In this document: one piece after another, positions 25,638 through 34,869 of the stretch | Layout of the letters: each line of letters opens with the position of its first letter | How positions within the stretch are numbered: the stretch's first letter is position 1 | Notes under the pieces: generated by a model | Databases searched by the model: none | What the model saw: only the letters and a program-made list of their open reading frames with translations | What the model was told of the DNA's origin: nothing | Made by a program: the position numbers and the translations under genes | NCBI GenBank assembly: GCA_963675575.1 | Contig: OY776378.1 | Span: 2,542,001-2,606,000, forward strand | Source: JAGLOK01 sp963675575 | Lineage (GTDB): Bacteria; Bacillota; Clostridia; Christensenellales; UMGS416 | Direction of reading: 5' to 3' | Length of the DNA stretch: 64,000 nt

Positions 25638-27005
25638 CTATTTCAAAGCCTCTTTATACAATTCCTGTGCCACTTCGGCTATCAATTCATCTGAGCCACC
25701 TGGAATTACACGGCTAAACGCCTGAAAAACTTTATGGTTTACCGAAGATTTATCCATTATATAGCCGGTCGATTTTGCTTGAGAGTATGTCGCAACCACA
25801 GTTTTGCTGTATGGAGATTCGGCTTTAATCCTGCTTCCGAGTTCCGCGTAAAGTTCGCCATTTGTAAGTATTAAAGCGACATCACCCAGCAGCAATAAAT
25901 CCATCCTCATTTCAAGAGGACTCTCCGGAGCGGGCTCCACAACATTGCTCAAATCAGGAACCGCTGGAGATTTGCCATATGGTATCGCATCCCAATCGCG
26001 CAAACCTTCATTGTCCATTCGCACGGCTGCCCTTTGGCCACTTGGATTAGGAACACGTTTCTGAGCGGGAAGCAAAACAGTTTTCTTTACTAGTTTTATC
26101 GGAAAACTTTCCTTGTAGCTTTTTATTGACTCGATACATTTTACAGCGTCCCCGCCGTGGATGCGTCCCACACTTTCCATCTGCATATATCCAACCCCAT
26201 CAGGATAGGGCACTGAAGCCGTATAGCCATCCGGATACTCATAGCGCAAGCCGTGGCTCATGATAGGGTTCTGATTGCCGGCAGCTCCTGCCGACCATGC
26301 GATTACAGCCTCGTCATTATAATATTGCTCAGCAAATTTACAGGCGATTCCCGAAAAATTACTGCTTGTTTTAATCTTATGATCAGCATCTTTTTGCAAG
26401 AAAGCGCAAGTCGAATGAGTACCATGATTCATAAACGCGGCTATAAGCTTTCCATCTGCATCAACAAATTTCAAAACAGACAATGTTTTGTCGCTGAAGC
26501 CTGATTGATTTTGGCTTTCCACCCAAAATCCACCAAAAGTATTAAAATCCCGATTTACGTTTACATAGCTGTCTATGGTTCCGAATCCGCATTTTGCGGG
26601 GCGCATGGTTTCAACTGCTTTCTTTGCAGCATCAATTGTCGCGGCCAATTCGATTTCCATGAATTTCTTCCGCTTTGCGTCAAGCTCTTGCGATTCATCT
26701 CCTCCAAAAGAGTGATTTGCCTCATCGCATGGGGATGTGTGATTATGCGTAAATGTTAAGATTATATTCTCCTCGGCAAAACCTGTCGCCTCTGCGACTT
26801 TTGCCAATAGATTTGGCACCATCGGATAATCACTCACCTCATAAATAAGCATAAGCACTTTTATATCTCCGTTGTCTATCGCGATCACTCGGCAATAGCA
26901 AGAGTCATAAAGAGCGTCGGCCACGTTAAAACGTGTCGGCATAGGATACATATCTTTAGTAGGGTCAATCGTGGCCTTCCCGGCCCCAACAAGTAATTTG
27001 GACAT
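25638..27005 (-). CDS. Neutral/alkaline ceramidase-like hydrolase
   Basis: A 455-residue protein with the N-terminal signature of the neutral/alkaline non-lysosomal ceramidase family: LLVGAGKATIDPTKDMYPMP, then ILTFTHNHTSPCDEAN, AFMNHGTHSTCAF and AGAAGNQNPIMSHG. It has no signal peptide, unlike secreted ceramidases, and lacks their immunoglobulin-like C-terminal domain. A cytoplasmic amidase or other hydrolase is therefore more likely than a true ceramidase. AAGGAG precedes the ATG. It is monocistronic with a strong promoter about 120 nt upstream. Confidence 0.75.
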   Translation of the reverse strand: MSKLLVGAGKATIDPTKDMYPMPTRFNVADALYDSCYCRVIAIDNGDIKVLMLIYEVSDYPMVPNLLAKVAEATGFAEENIILTFTHNHTSPCDEANHSFGGDESQELDAKRKKFMEIELAATIDAAKKAVETMRPAKCGFGTIDSYVNVNRDFNTFGGFWVESQNQSGFSDKTLSVLKFVDADGKLIAAFMNHGTHSTCAFLQKDADHKIKTSSNFSGIACKFAEQYYNDEAVIAWSAGAAGNQNPIMSHGLRYEYPDGYTASVPYPDGVGYMQMESVGRIHGGDAVKCIESIKSYKESFPIKLVKKTVLLPAQKRVPNPSGQRAAVRMDNEGLRDWDAIPYGKSPAVPDLSNVVEPAPESPLEMRMDLLLLGDVALILTNGELYAELGSRIKAESPYSKTVVATYSQAKSTGYIMDKSSVNHKVFQAFSRVIPGGSDELIAEVAQELYKEALK

Positions 27006-27126
27006 AATAATTCTCCTTCTAATAATTTAAAAACTAAGTCTGTGAAATGAAATAGTTCTGTTCGTAGTTTTTATCAAAATGCAAATAAGAAAAATGAGTT
27101 TTATTACAAAACAACTCAATATATCA

Positions 27127-27155
27127 ATATTAAAATTATAACAGTTCATTGTCAA
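27127..27155 (-). promoter_or_regulatory. Promoter of the ceramidase-like gene
   Basis: Minus strand TTGACA (27155-27150), 17 nt, TAATAT (27132-27127), pointing at the gene starting at 27005. The remaining spacer 27156-27284 is AT-rich and I see no gene in it. Confidence 0.65.
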
Positions 27156-27284
27156 TAAAAATAGTTGCATTTTACCACTATTTTTTGTTTTTGAAATGTT
27201 TTTAAAATAAAATCTTGAAATATCGGAAGATTCCACCACATAATTTTCACTTTCTCACTAAGCCTCAAATACTAATTTATATAA

Positions 27285-27316
27285 GCAGGAACCCACAAAT
27301 AACTGCGGGTTCCTGC
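27285..27316 (-). terminator. Terminator of the ABC exporter operon
   Basis: A 10-bp stem GCAGGAACCC / GGGTTCCTGC with a 12-nt loop, about 40 nt after the last ABC gene. The tail is only moderately T-rich (TTATATAAATT). Confidence 0.65.
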
Positions 27317-27357
27317 CGACATTTCAATCCTTTTTTTAAATAACGTATATTTTCACA

Positions 27358-29211
27358 CTAAGCCACGCCTTCGCTCTCATCAATTCCCAACAGCTTGTTT
27401 TCTGCCTCGTGGCGGAATTGTTCTGTGTAAAGATCGCGATAGTGCCCATCCTGATTCATCAGCTCTTTGTGAGTTCCTTCTTGGATAATGGTTCCTTTAT
27501 CTATAACCAGAATCCTGTCCGCATGGCGGATAGTGGAGAGTCTGTGTGCGATAATAAAGCTCGTTCTCCCTGAAAGCAATTTTTCAATCGCTGACTGTAT
27601 TTTAACTTCGGTTTCAGTGTCTATCGAGCTTGTGGCTTCGTCCAGCACGAATAGCGCGGGGTTGGCAAGTATCGCCCGGGCGAAAGATATAAGCTGCTTT
27701 TCACCGGTGGAAAGCAGGCCTCCCCCTTCACCCACCTGAGCATCATATCCGTCCTTTAGTTTCAAGATAAAGTCGTGTGCATCCACAAGCTTTGAAGCTT
27801 CTATCACTTCCTCGTCTGTGGCCTCAAGTCTTCCGTAACGAATGTTTTCCCTTATGGTTCCGGAAAAAAGATGCGGCGTCTGCAGCACATAGCCCAAGTT
27901 TGAGTGCAACCAAAGCTGTGAGCGTTCTCTATAGTCCACACCGTCAATCAGTATGCTTCCATCAACCGGCTCATAAAATCTGCAAATAAGATTTACTATA
28001 GTGGATTTTCCGCTCCCGGTTTCACCCACCAAAGCAATTGTTTCACCGTGCTTTACTTTTAGATTAAACTCATCAAGCACTTTGTCGCCTTTGTTATATT
28101 TAAACATTACATCTTTAAATTCGACGTCTCCGTGTATGATCGGCCAGTTTTCTTTTTTGGGCTCAAACGCGTCCCCGTAAACTTCCGTGATTTCTTCGGA
28201 GTCTTGAATCTCAGGCTGTGTATTTAAGAGCTTTACCACTCTTTCGGCGGAAGCCTGAGCGCTTTGAAGCTCGGCAAATATGCGCGCCGCGTTATAAACG
28301 GGTTCAAAGAAAAATCCCGACATCGTCCAAAAGAACACAAGCTCACCCAAGGTCATCCCAACTCCCATTACTATCTGAGAGCCTCCTCGCCACAAAATAA
28401 GCGCGGATCCTATGCCGCCCAGAGTCATTACAACCGGCATATAAAGCGCGGAAAATATCGCGGCTTTAATGGAGAAATTCCTCATTCTTCCGGTAATCCC
28501 GGAAAAATCATTAAAATTTTGCTCTTCGCGAACCAAGGTTTTAGTGGTTCTGGCTCCCATTATGCCTTCGTTAAAAGCGCCTGTTATACGCGAGTTGGTT
28601 TTGCGCACTTCCCTTTGGTGTTTTAAAATCTTTTGCTGGAAATAAAACGATATCACAGCAAGGAACGGAAGTATAAACACCACTATCAAAGCCAGCTTAT
28701 AATTTATTATCAGCATCCAAACAAGGGAAGCAATCATGAAAAAACCTCCCCAGGCCAAGTCCACCAACGACCACGCTATTGTATCTCCCAGCTTTTGCGC
28801 GTCGGATGTAAGTCTCGCCATAATGTATCCCACTGGGGTTACATCGTAAAACGAATGCGACAGTGTCTGAAGCCTGTCAAAACCTTTTTCTCTTATATCG
28901 TGCGTCACAGCCACTTCCATTTTCCCTGCGAAATATATGAAGGTAAATACTGTAGCGCCGGTTATCAAGATGCCGGACGAGTAAATTACTATGAACTTCC
29001 AAAGCTCTTCCATCTTTTTGGGGACGATATAGTTATCTATCGCAAAGCTTGTAAGATAAGGCATCAAAACTTCAATCACTCCAAGCACCGACATTGAAGC
29101 AATCATTACAATCAAAGCTTTTTTGTATTTTAAAGTGAACTTTAAAAGAGTCTTCCACGTTTTCCATTCCACTTTTTTATGCTGAAACTCGTCTTCATGA
29201 AAAGCACTCAT
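27358..29211 (-). CDS. ABC exporter half-transporter, catalytic-site subunit
   Basis: About 617 residues from ATG 29211, with AGGAGG 9 nt upstream and a TAATG overlap with the upstream gene. Six membrane helices (about 30-330) are followed by an ATPase domain with Walker A LVGETGSGKSTIVNL, Q-loop VLQTPHLFSG, Walker B LFVLDEATSSID with a catalytic Glu, and H-loop IAHRLSTI. The signature reads LSTGEKQLISFARA, a departure from LSGGQ. Together with its neighbour it makes a heterodimeric type IV multidrug-type exporter of the BmrCD/LmrCD/TM287-288 class. The transported substrate is unknown. Confidence 0.9.
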   Translation of the reverse strand: MSAFHEDEFQHKKVEWKTWKTLLKFTLKYKKALIVMIASMSVLGVIEVLMPYLTSFAIDNYIVPKKMEELWKFIVIYSSGILITGATVFTFIYFAGKMEVAVTHDIREKGFDRLQTLSHSFYDVTPVGYIMARLTSDAQKLGDTIAWSLVDLAWGGFFMIASLVWMLIINYKLALIVVFILPFLAVISFYFQQKILKHQREVRKTNSRITGAFNEGIMGARTTKTLVREEQNFNDFSGITGRMRNFSIKAAIFSALYMPVVMTLGGIGSALILWRGGSQIVMGVGMTLGELVFFWTMSGFFFEPVYNAARIFAELQSAQASAERVVKLLNTQPEIQDSEEITEVYGDAFEPKKENWPIIHGDVEFKDVMFKYNKGDKVLDEFNLKVKHGETIALVGETGSGKSTIVNLICRFYEPVDGSILIDGVDYRERSQLWLHSNLGYVLQTPHLFSGTIRENIRYGRLEATDEEVIEASKLVDAHDFILKLKDGYDAQVGEGGGLLSTGEKQLISFARAILANPALFVLDEATSSIDTETEVKIQSAIEKLLSGRTSFIIAHRLSTIRHADRILVIDKGTIIQEGTHKELMNQDGHYRDLYTEQFRHEAENKLLGIDESEGVA

Positions 29212-31022
29212 TAGCATCCCCCTCCTGTTTCTTCATATTCCATGGCTGCTTGTATATCCCAAATCCTTTTGTACAATCCGTCTTGGCTCAGCAGCTCGTC
29301 ATGGTTTCCCTGCTGTGCGATTCGTCCGTCTTCAAGCACTAAAATTTTGTCCGCTTCCATCAGCGTGGATATCCTGTGGGATATAATAAACGTTGTTACG
29401 CCCTGCCTGCGTTCTTTTAATGCCTTTCGGATTTTCGCGTCGGTGTGGGTGTCCACAGCCGAAAGCGAGTCGTCAAATATCAAAATATCGCAGTCACGCA
29501 GTATTGTGCGGGCTATCGCAACTCGCTGCTTTTGTCCTCCGGAAAGAGTTACTCCTCTTTCTCCTACAATAGTATCATAGCCTTGCTCAAATTCATTTAT
29601 TACATCATGTACCGAAGCTATCTGCGCCGACTGAAAGATTTTATCATCATTTTCTTCCTTCAAAGTTATTCCAATGTTCTCTTTGATAGTCTTTGAATAC
29701 AGAAACGGCTCCTGCAAAACTATTCCAATCCTGCGTCTTAGGTGGGTTTTATCAATATCTTTGATGTCGTGTCCACCTATTTCTATGCGCCCGCTCTGAT
29801 GGTCATACAAGCGCTGAAGCAGCTGCACCAATGTTGATTTCCCGCTGCCGGTTGAGCCCAATATTGCGACAGTTTCGCCTGCCTTAACTTCAAAATCGAG
29901 GTTTTCAAGCACATGATGCTCTTTATCCGAATAAGAAAAATACACATTTTCAAACTTTATATCGCCATCAAGCTTCGGCTTAATTGGATTTTCACCTGAG
30001 GTTTCCTCTTTTACGGTCAAAATCTCTTTTATACGGCCAACCGCTATTAGCATCTTACCCATATCGGCCAGAACGCGGCCGAAGTGACGTACAGGCCACA
30101 TCATCATCTGCACATAAGCATTAAATATTATAAACTGCCCAAGCGTAATTTCACCATTTACCGCAAAATATATCCCGCCTAGAACAGCAATCAGCGTTTG
30201 GCTCATAACAAGCAGATCAGTTAGACCATAAAAAGAGGCAAAATATTTCATAAGATGCATGCCTTTGTCTCTGAAATCATCATTTGCTACGGAATATTTT
30301 TCACGCTCATGTTTTTGCCGGCCGAAAGCGCGCACCACTCTTATCCCTGTCAGGTTTTCCTGAAGTATGGTAGACAAACTTCCTTCCGCTTCTTCCACTT
30401 TAGTGAAAAGCTCCTGAACTTTTCTAAAAAAACAAATGGATGCCACTAAAATAATCGGCACCAACGAAAGCGAGATAAGCGTAAGCCCTGCATGGATTTT
30501 AAGCAAAATAACAAGTGCGATTGCCAGCATCGCCAACATTCGGATAGTTTCGATAAGCTGTGTTGCAATAAAGCGCCGAGTCGTCTCCACATCGCTTGTG
30601 CAGCGCTGGATTATATCCCCTGTTTCAGCTTTCACATGGTACTCATAAGGCAGTTTTTGAAGATGATCATACAGCCTGTTGCGGATATTCATAGCCATGT
30701 TTTCGCTCGCGACAGCAATCCATTTGCCTCTGGTAAAAAGAAACACAGAGCGCAGAGCCATGGCAATTATCAAAGCCATAGCGCAAATCCATATATTTCG
30801 CGCGAGCATCGGAGTCCCGCCGGCACGGTTTATAATATCTTCTAAAAAAGCAGGCAGATTAAGCGGTTGGCTTCCCAAAACGGAATCAAGCGTTAGCGCG
30901 ATTATGACAGGCGAAACAAACCTGAACGCGACAGCCATAATAACACTGACAACAGACCCCGTGATTTTTCCCCAGTTGCCCTTTAAAAAAGACAACAATA
31001 ATTTTAATCTTCCTTTATTCAA
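29211..31022 (-). CDS. ABC exporter half-transporter, degenerate-site subunit
   Basis: About 603 residues from TTG 31022 (GAAAGGAA upstream). The six-helix membrane domain contains VKAETGDIIQRCTSDVETTR. The ATPase domain has Walker A ILGSTGSGKSTLVQL, a canonical signature LSGGQKQRVAIART and Walker B ILIFDDSLSAVD, where the catalytic Glu is Asp. This subunit's Walker site pairs with the altered STGEK signature of the partner. One of the two composite ATP sites is therefore degenerate, as in known asymmetric exporters. Upstream lie a leader peptide and two terminators, suggesting induced expression. Confidence 0.9.
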   Translation of the reverse strand: MNKGRLKLLLSFLKGNWGKITGSVVSVIMAVAFRFVSPVIIALTLDSVLGSQPLNLPAFLEDIINRAGGTPMLARNIWICAMALIIAMALRSVFLFTRGKWIAVASENMAMNIRNRLYDHLQKLPYEYHVKAETGDIIQRCTSDVETTRRFIATQLIETIRMLAMLAIALVILLKIHAGLTLISLSLVPIILVASICFFRKVQELFTKVEEAEGSLSTILQENLTGIRVVRAFGRQKHEREKYSVANDDFRDKGMHLMKYFASFYGLTDLLVMSQTLIAVLGGIYFAVNGEITLGQFIIFNAYVQMMMWPVRHFGRVLADMGKMLIAVGRIKEILTVKEETSGENPIKPKLDGDIKFENVYFSYSDKEHHVLENLDFEVKAGETVAILGSTGSGKSTLVQLLQRLYDHQSGRIEIGGHDIKDIDKTHLRRRIGIVLQEPFLYSKTIKENIGITLKEENDDKIFQSAQIASVHDVINEFEQGYDTIVGERGVTLSGGQKQRVAIARTILRDCDILIFDDSLSAVDTHTDAKIRKALKERRQGVTTFIISHRISTLMEADKILVLEDGRIAQQGNHDELLSQDGLYKRIWDIQAAMEYEETGGGC

Positions 31023-31073
31023 TTTATGTGTTTCCTTTCTTCCCCAAGCAAATTATCTAACTATTTTTAAGCA

Positions 31074-31104
31074 AAATAAAACCACAGGCAATGCGTGCCT
31101 GCGG
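31074..31104 (-). terminator. Second leader terminator of the ABC operon
   Basis: Minus strand stem CCGCAGGCA / TGCCTGTGG (one G-U pair), 5-nt loop, followed by TTTTATTTT. It lies about 50 nt before the first ABC gene. Its 5' arm is the same sequence as the 5' arm of the first terminator. Confidence 0.8.
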
Positions 31105-31120
31105 CTCATTAAATGGCAAT

Positions 31121-31152
31121 AAAAAAACCGCAGGCGATCCGGCCTGCGGTTT
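31121..31152 (-). terminator. First leader terminator of the ABC operon
   Basis: Minus strand stem AAACCGCAGGC / GCCTGCGGTTT with a 6-nt loop followed by seven T residues, about 30 nt after the leader-peptide stop. This is a textbook intrinsic terminator placed between leader peptide and structural genes. Confidence 0.9.
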
Positions 31153-31180
31153 GTAAGCGATTGTTAAATAAATCCCAAAC

Positions 31181-31237
31181 TCACCAGACGACCGGCAATA
31201 TTGTAGCATTGACTGTTTTAGGTGTCATTTTGATCAT
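31181..31237 (-). CDS. Candidate 18-residue regulatory leader peptide
   Basis: ATG at 31237 lies 6 nt after an unusually strong AAAGGAGGG and encodes MIKMTPKTVNATILPVVW, ending in TGA at 31181. A promoter lies 43-71 nt upstream and two intrinsic terminators lie between this frame and the ABC exporter genes. That is the arrangement of ribosome-mediated transcription attenuation, described for the leader BmrB before bmrCD in Bacillus subtilis. The peptide itself is not similar to BmrB. The PVVW-stop end could favour ribosome stalling. Expression and role are inference from layout. Confidence 0.65.
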   Translation of the reverse strand: MIKMTPKTVNATILPVVW

Positions 31238-31279
31238 TTCCGGCCCTCCTTTCGTTTATGATTTACCATTTCTGAAACC

Positions 31280-31308
31280 ATATTATCAAACATTTATTGT
31301 AAATGCAA
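31280..31308 (-). promoter_or_regulatory. Promoter of the leader peptide/ABC operon
   Basis: Minus strand TTGCAT (31308-31303), 17 nt, TAATAT (31285-31280), with a predicted start near 31273 and the leader ATG at 31237. Confidence 0.6.
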
Positions 31309-31362
31309 GATAAATTTCATTTTTGATTTCTTTTGCATGAATTTCAAAAGAAAATTATATAT

Positions 31363-32277
31363 TTAGATATTTATTTCTTCCCATACAACGCAGTTTCTGT
31401 TTTTATTTTTGGCGTTGTACAAATTATCATCCACCTTTTTCAATATAGCTTGCATGTCGGTATCTTTAGAAATTTTCGTGGAAACCCCTCCTATGCTAAC
31501 TGTAAGTGTATCGGAGTTTTTTGAATATTTATGTTCAATGCCCATGTTTTGTATAGCTAACCTTAATTCGTTTGCTTCTTTAATGGCTCCAGATATATCC
31601 TTATCCTGCAATATAAAACAAAATTCCTCCCCGCCAATCCTCGCTATATAGCCATCATTTTCATCCAAAGTTTTAAAAGCGCTGTAAGCCACCATCCTCA
31701 GGGCCTCATCTCCTTTGGCGTGCCCGTAATTATCATTGTATTGTTTGAAATAATCTATATCAATATACCCAATAAGCAATTTTGTTCCGTCTGCCAATGC
31801 TGATTTCGACACTTTTATTAATTTCTTATCAAAATTCCTTCTATTTGGAATTTGCGTTAACGCATCGTATTGAGCTATGTCTTCAACCAATTTCTTTTGT
31901 CTGCCAAATAAAATCTGATTATCAACTCTTGCGATAACAATATCTGAAATGAAAGGCTTTTTAATGTAATCTACCGCGCCCAGCCTTAACCCTTTTATCT
32001 CATCTTGCTCATATGACAATCCTGTAATGCATATTATTGGTATATTTCTTAATTCATCATTGTTTTTAAATATTTTTATTACTTCAAATCCATCAATATC
32101 AGGAAGAATAATATCTAATAATACTAAATCCGGCAGTATTTTTCTTGCGGTTTCTATTGCTGTCGCACCATCTTGGGCTGTGAAAATATCGTATTTATCC
32201 CCCAAAATCGATGACAATATTGTTAGGTTTAGCTTTGCATCATCAACAATCAATATTTTTTCATTTTTTTCTCGCAC
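31363..32277 (-). CDS. Response regulator with GGDEF (diguanylate cyclase) output
   Basis: About 304 residues from GTG 32277, which has GGGGGG 5 nt upstream; the frame is open back to 32319 but runs into a hairpin there. The receiver domain (residues about 5-120) has ILIVDDAKLN with the acidic pair, phospho-acceptor LVLLDIILPDIDG, and KKPF. The GGDEF domain starts DALTQIPNRRNFD and has the active-site motif IGGEEF and SIGGVS. It should make cyclic di-GMP when phosphorylated. No RxxD inhibitory site is seen five residues before GGEEF. No sensor kinase lies next to it. Confidence 0.88.
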   Translation of the reverse strand: MREKNEKILIVDDAKLNLTILSSILGDKYDIFTAQDGATAIETARKILPDLVLLDIILPDIDGFEVIKIFKNNDELRNIPIICITGLSYEQDEIKGLRLGAVDYIKKPFISDIVIARVDNQILFGRQKKLVEDIAQYDALTQIPNRRNFDKKLIKVSKSALADGTKLLIGYIDIDYFKQYNDNYGHAKGDEALRMVAYSAFKTLDENDGYIARIGGEEFCFILQDKDISGAIKEANELRLAIQNMGIEHKYSKNSDTLTVSIGGVSTKISKDTDMQAILKKVDDNLYNAKNKNRNCVVWEEINI

Positions 32278-32296
32278 CTTAGCCCCCCAATCTTTT

Positions 32297-32337
32297 AAAA
32301 GAATAAATGACTTCAGCAATTTATATCGCTGAAGTCA
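32297..32337 (-). terminator. Terminator of the purR-glmU-prs cluster
   Basis: Perfect 10-bp inverted repeat TGACTTCAGC / GCTGAAGTCA with a 10-nt loop, followed on the minus strand by TTTATTCTTTT. It lies after prs and before the GGDEF gene. Confidence 0.75.
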
Positions 32338-32474
32338 TTATAATTAATATAAGGTCAAATTACAAACAATGTCAGAAAGAATATTGCTAAAGCTGCTTTT
32401 TGATAACATCACCCAAATATAGTTCTCCCGAGTTGGAAATGGGATGAGCTGTTCAGTCATATCAGCAATTATCC

Positions 32475-33479
32475 CTAAACTATTCTTATTCGCTCTTGCA
32501 CTCCAATAGGCTTAACTTCCGTGGGTGCTTTGGTAAACAATGAACTTACCGGCAAGTCTTCATATACGCGCTCGATAGCTTCCGCAAACATAGTAGCCAC
32601 TGAGAGTACTCGTATTTTATCTACGCGTTTTTCAGGTGGTAGCTGAATTGTGTTTGTCACAACAAGTTCTTTAAGCTGCGAATTTTGAATACGCTCTATT
32701 GCAGGTCCGGAAAGTACGGCATGTGTGCAGCAAGCACTTACTTCCACCGCACCCCTTTCTATCAGGGCTTGTGCTCCGTTTGCAATTGTCCCGGCAGTGT
32801 CAATCATATCATCAACTAATATACACCTTTTGCCACGCACCTCACCTATTACATTCATGACTTCCGAGCAATTTGCCATTTGCCTTCTTTTATCAATAAT
32901 CGCCAAAGGAGCGTCAACAGATTCGGCAAACGCGCGGACCCTTGTGACAGATCCCAAATCAGGAGACACTATTACCAAATCCTCACCAAGAAAATTGCGC
33001 TGCTTATAATGAGCGGTCATAATCGGTCCGCCCAACAGATGATCCAGCGGAATGTCGAAAAATCCTTGAATCTGAGGCGCGTGCAAATCCATTGTAAGCA
33101 CGCGGTCGGCTCCGGCGGCAGTGATAAGGTTTGAAACAAGCTTTGCTGTTATAGGATCGCGTGCCTTGTTTTTTCTGTCCTGCCTGGCATAGCCGAAATA
33201 TGGTATAACCGCAGTTATTCGAGCTGCCGAGGCGCGGCGCATGGCGTCTATCATTATTAAAAGCTGCATAAGATGCTCGTTTGTCGGCGCGCTTGTGGGC
33301 TGTATTATAAAAACATCGCAACCGCGAACAGTTTCATAAATTGAAATAGCTGTCTCGCCATCGCTGAAGTTCACCACTTTGCATTCACCTAGAGGCAGTT
33401 TTAAAATACCCGCTATCTCGTGTGCGAGCTCGTCATTTGCCGATGCTGCAAAAATTTTAATCTGTCCGTTCATACCCAT
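32475..33479 (-). CDS. prs: Ribose-phosphate pyrophosphokinase (PRPP synthetase)
   Basis: A 334-residue class I PRPP synthetase making PRPP from ribose 5-phosphate and ATP. Motifs: KIFAASANDELAHEIA, NFSDGETAI, VIPYFGYARQDRK (ATP loop), MDLHAPQIQGFF, the pyrophosphate loop region VIVSPDLGSVTRVRAFA, and the PRPP-binding motif CILVDDMIDTAGTI. It starts 3 nt after the glmU stop, so the genes are co-transcribed. PRPP is the substrate for purine and pyrimidine synthesis and the ligand of PurR, encoded two genes upstream. The chain is about 15 residues longer than usual at the C-terminus. Confidence 0.96.
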   Translation of the reverse strand: MGMNGQIKIFAASANDELAHEIAGILKLPLGECKVVNFSDGETAISIYETVRGCDVFIIQPTSAPTNEHLMQLLIMIDAMRRASAARITAVIPYFGYARQDRKNKARDPITAKLVSNLITAAGADRVLTMDLHAPQIQGFFDIPLDHLLGGPIMTAHYKQRNFLGEDLVIVSPDLGSVTRVRAFAESVDAPLAIIDKRRQMANCSEVMNVIGEVRGKRCILVDDMIDTAGTIANGAQALIERGAVEVSACCTHAVLSGPAIERIQNSQLKELVVTNTIQLPPEKRVDKIRVLSVATMFAEAIERVYEDLPVSSLFTKAPTEVKPIGVQERIRIV

Positions 33480-33482
33480 AGT

Positions 33483-34850
33483 TTACAGTTCTCCCCTGTC
33501 TCTGCGTTCTTTTGCCCAATTTTCTTTGTTTTCCTGCCGCGCCCTGGCGATAGCAAGCGCGTCTTTGGGAACATCTTTGGTTACTGTTGCCCCCGCAGCG
33601 ATATAGCTTCCCTCGCCGACGCTCACAGGTGAAATAAGGTTTGTATTGCATCCGATAAAAGCATTGTCTTCAATTTTTGTTCTATATTTTGCTTTACCGT
33701 CATAATTTACAAACACAACTCCGCATCCGACATTTATATTCTTTCCAAGATCCGCGTCTCCCACATATGTTAAATGCGATATCTTTGTTCCATCGCCTAT
33801 ATTTGAATTTTTAACTTCCACAAAATCGCCTATTCTGCATCCGTTGCCCACTACTGTTTTGGGTCTAAGGAACGCATTTGGGCCAACTGTTGTATTATTT
33901 CCCACTTTTGCTTCAAGCAAAGTAGACGCGCGCACTTCACTGTCGCTGCCGATATCAGAATCCGTTATATGATTGTTGGGATAAAGCACAGTGTTTTCGC
34001 CGATTGTGCACTTGCCTTCCAGCACATTGCCGGGATAAATCGTTGCGTTATGACCGATTGCACAATTGCCTGAAATGTATGTAGTGTCGGGGTCAATCAT
34101 AGTTACGCCAGATTTCATTATCTCGGTGTTAATCCTGCCCCGCATTATTTTTCCGGCTTGCGCAAGCTGCGCCCTGTCGTTTACTCCAAGCGATTCCTCA
34201 AAGGCGCATTGCACCGCACCAATTTTTTGCCCCTCGCGCACCATTATTTTAATGGTGTCCGTTAAATAATATTCGCCTTGAGAATTATTGTTTTGAATAT
34301 TCTTTAACGCGGTTTTCAATGTGTCAGCCTCAAAGCACATTACACCTGTATTGATTTCATTTATTTTAAGTTGCTCATCGCTGGCATCCCTTTGCTCAAC
34401 TATCGCAACAACATTATCATTATCATCTCTTACGATTCTTCCATAGCCAAAAGGATTATCTGTAAGAGCTGTAAGAACTGCGCCCGTCCATCCTTTTTGC
34501 TGTGTAGTCTCCACAAGGGTTCTGACACTTTCACCTTTTAGGAGCGCCATATCTCCCAAAATTACGACTACATATCCCTTTTCAGGGAAATAGTCCTCAG
34601 CCATCATTACAGCGTGCCCTGTTCCCAGCTGCTCATACTGAATTACATACTCAACGCCCTCTCCCAATATGCTCTTCATCTGGGCATTGTCGCTGTTTGT
34701 AATAACAATTGGCTTTTTATCAACAGCCTTTGCCGCCAGCGTCACCCATTCCACCATTGTTCTTCCAGCCACATCAAACAGGTGCTTTGGGATGTCGCTT
34801 TTCATCCTCGTGCCCTTTCCCGCAGCAAGAATTATTGCTTTTGCCTTCAT
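33483..34850 (-). CDS. glmU: Bifunctional GlcNAc-1-P uridyltransferase / glucosamine-1-P acetyltransferase
   Basis: About 455 residues from ATG 34850, which has AAAGGAGG 5-6 nt upstream. The N-terminal pyrophosphorylase domain has AIILAAGKGTRMKSDIPKHL and VVILGDMALL. The C-terminal left-handed beta-helix has repeated hexapeptides (VGPNAFLRPKTVVGNGCRIGDFVEVKN) and VFVNYDGKAKYRT, and ends with the acetyltransferase tail. It makes UDP-GlcNAc for peptidoglycan and other cell-wall polymers. The position between purR and prs matches the conserved Bacillota order, although spoVG is absent. Confidence 0.96.
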   Translation of the reverse strand: MKAKAIILAAGKGTRMKSDIPKHLFDVAGRTMVEWVTLAAKAVDKKPIVITNSDNAQMKSILGEGVEYVIQYEQLGTGHAVMMAEDYFPEKGYVVVILGDMALLKGESVRTLVETTQQKGWTGAVLTALTDNPFGYGRIVRDDNDNVVAIVEQRDASDEQLKINEINTGVMCFEADTLKTALKNIQNNNSQGEYYLTDTIKIMVREGQKIGAVQCAFEESLGVNDRAQLAQAGKIMRGRINTEIMKSGVTMIDPDTTYISGNCAIGHNATIYPGNVLEGKCTIGENTVLYPNNHITDSDIGSDSEVRASTLLEAKVGNNTTVGPNAFLRPKTVVGNGCRIGDFVEVKNSNIGDGTKISHLTYVGDADLGKNINVGCGVVFVNYDGKAKYRTKIEDNAFIGCNTNLISPVSVGEGSYIAAGATVTKDVPKDALAIARARQENKENWAKERRDRGEL

Positions 34851-34869
34851 ATATCCTCCTTTGGATAAT

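Noticed and set aside
25638..27005. True secreted ceramidase
   Set aside because: No signal peptide and no C-terminal immunoglobulin-like domain; only the N-terminal family motifs match.
27027..27239. 70-residue minus-strand frame
   Set aside because: Low-complexity AT-rich composition, no ribosome binding site, and it covers the promoter of the ceramidase-like gene.
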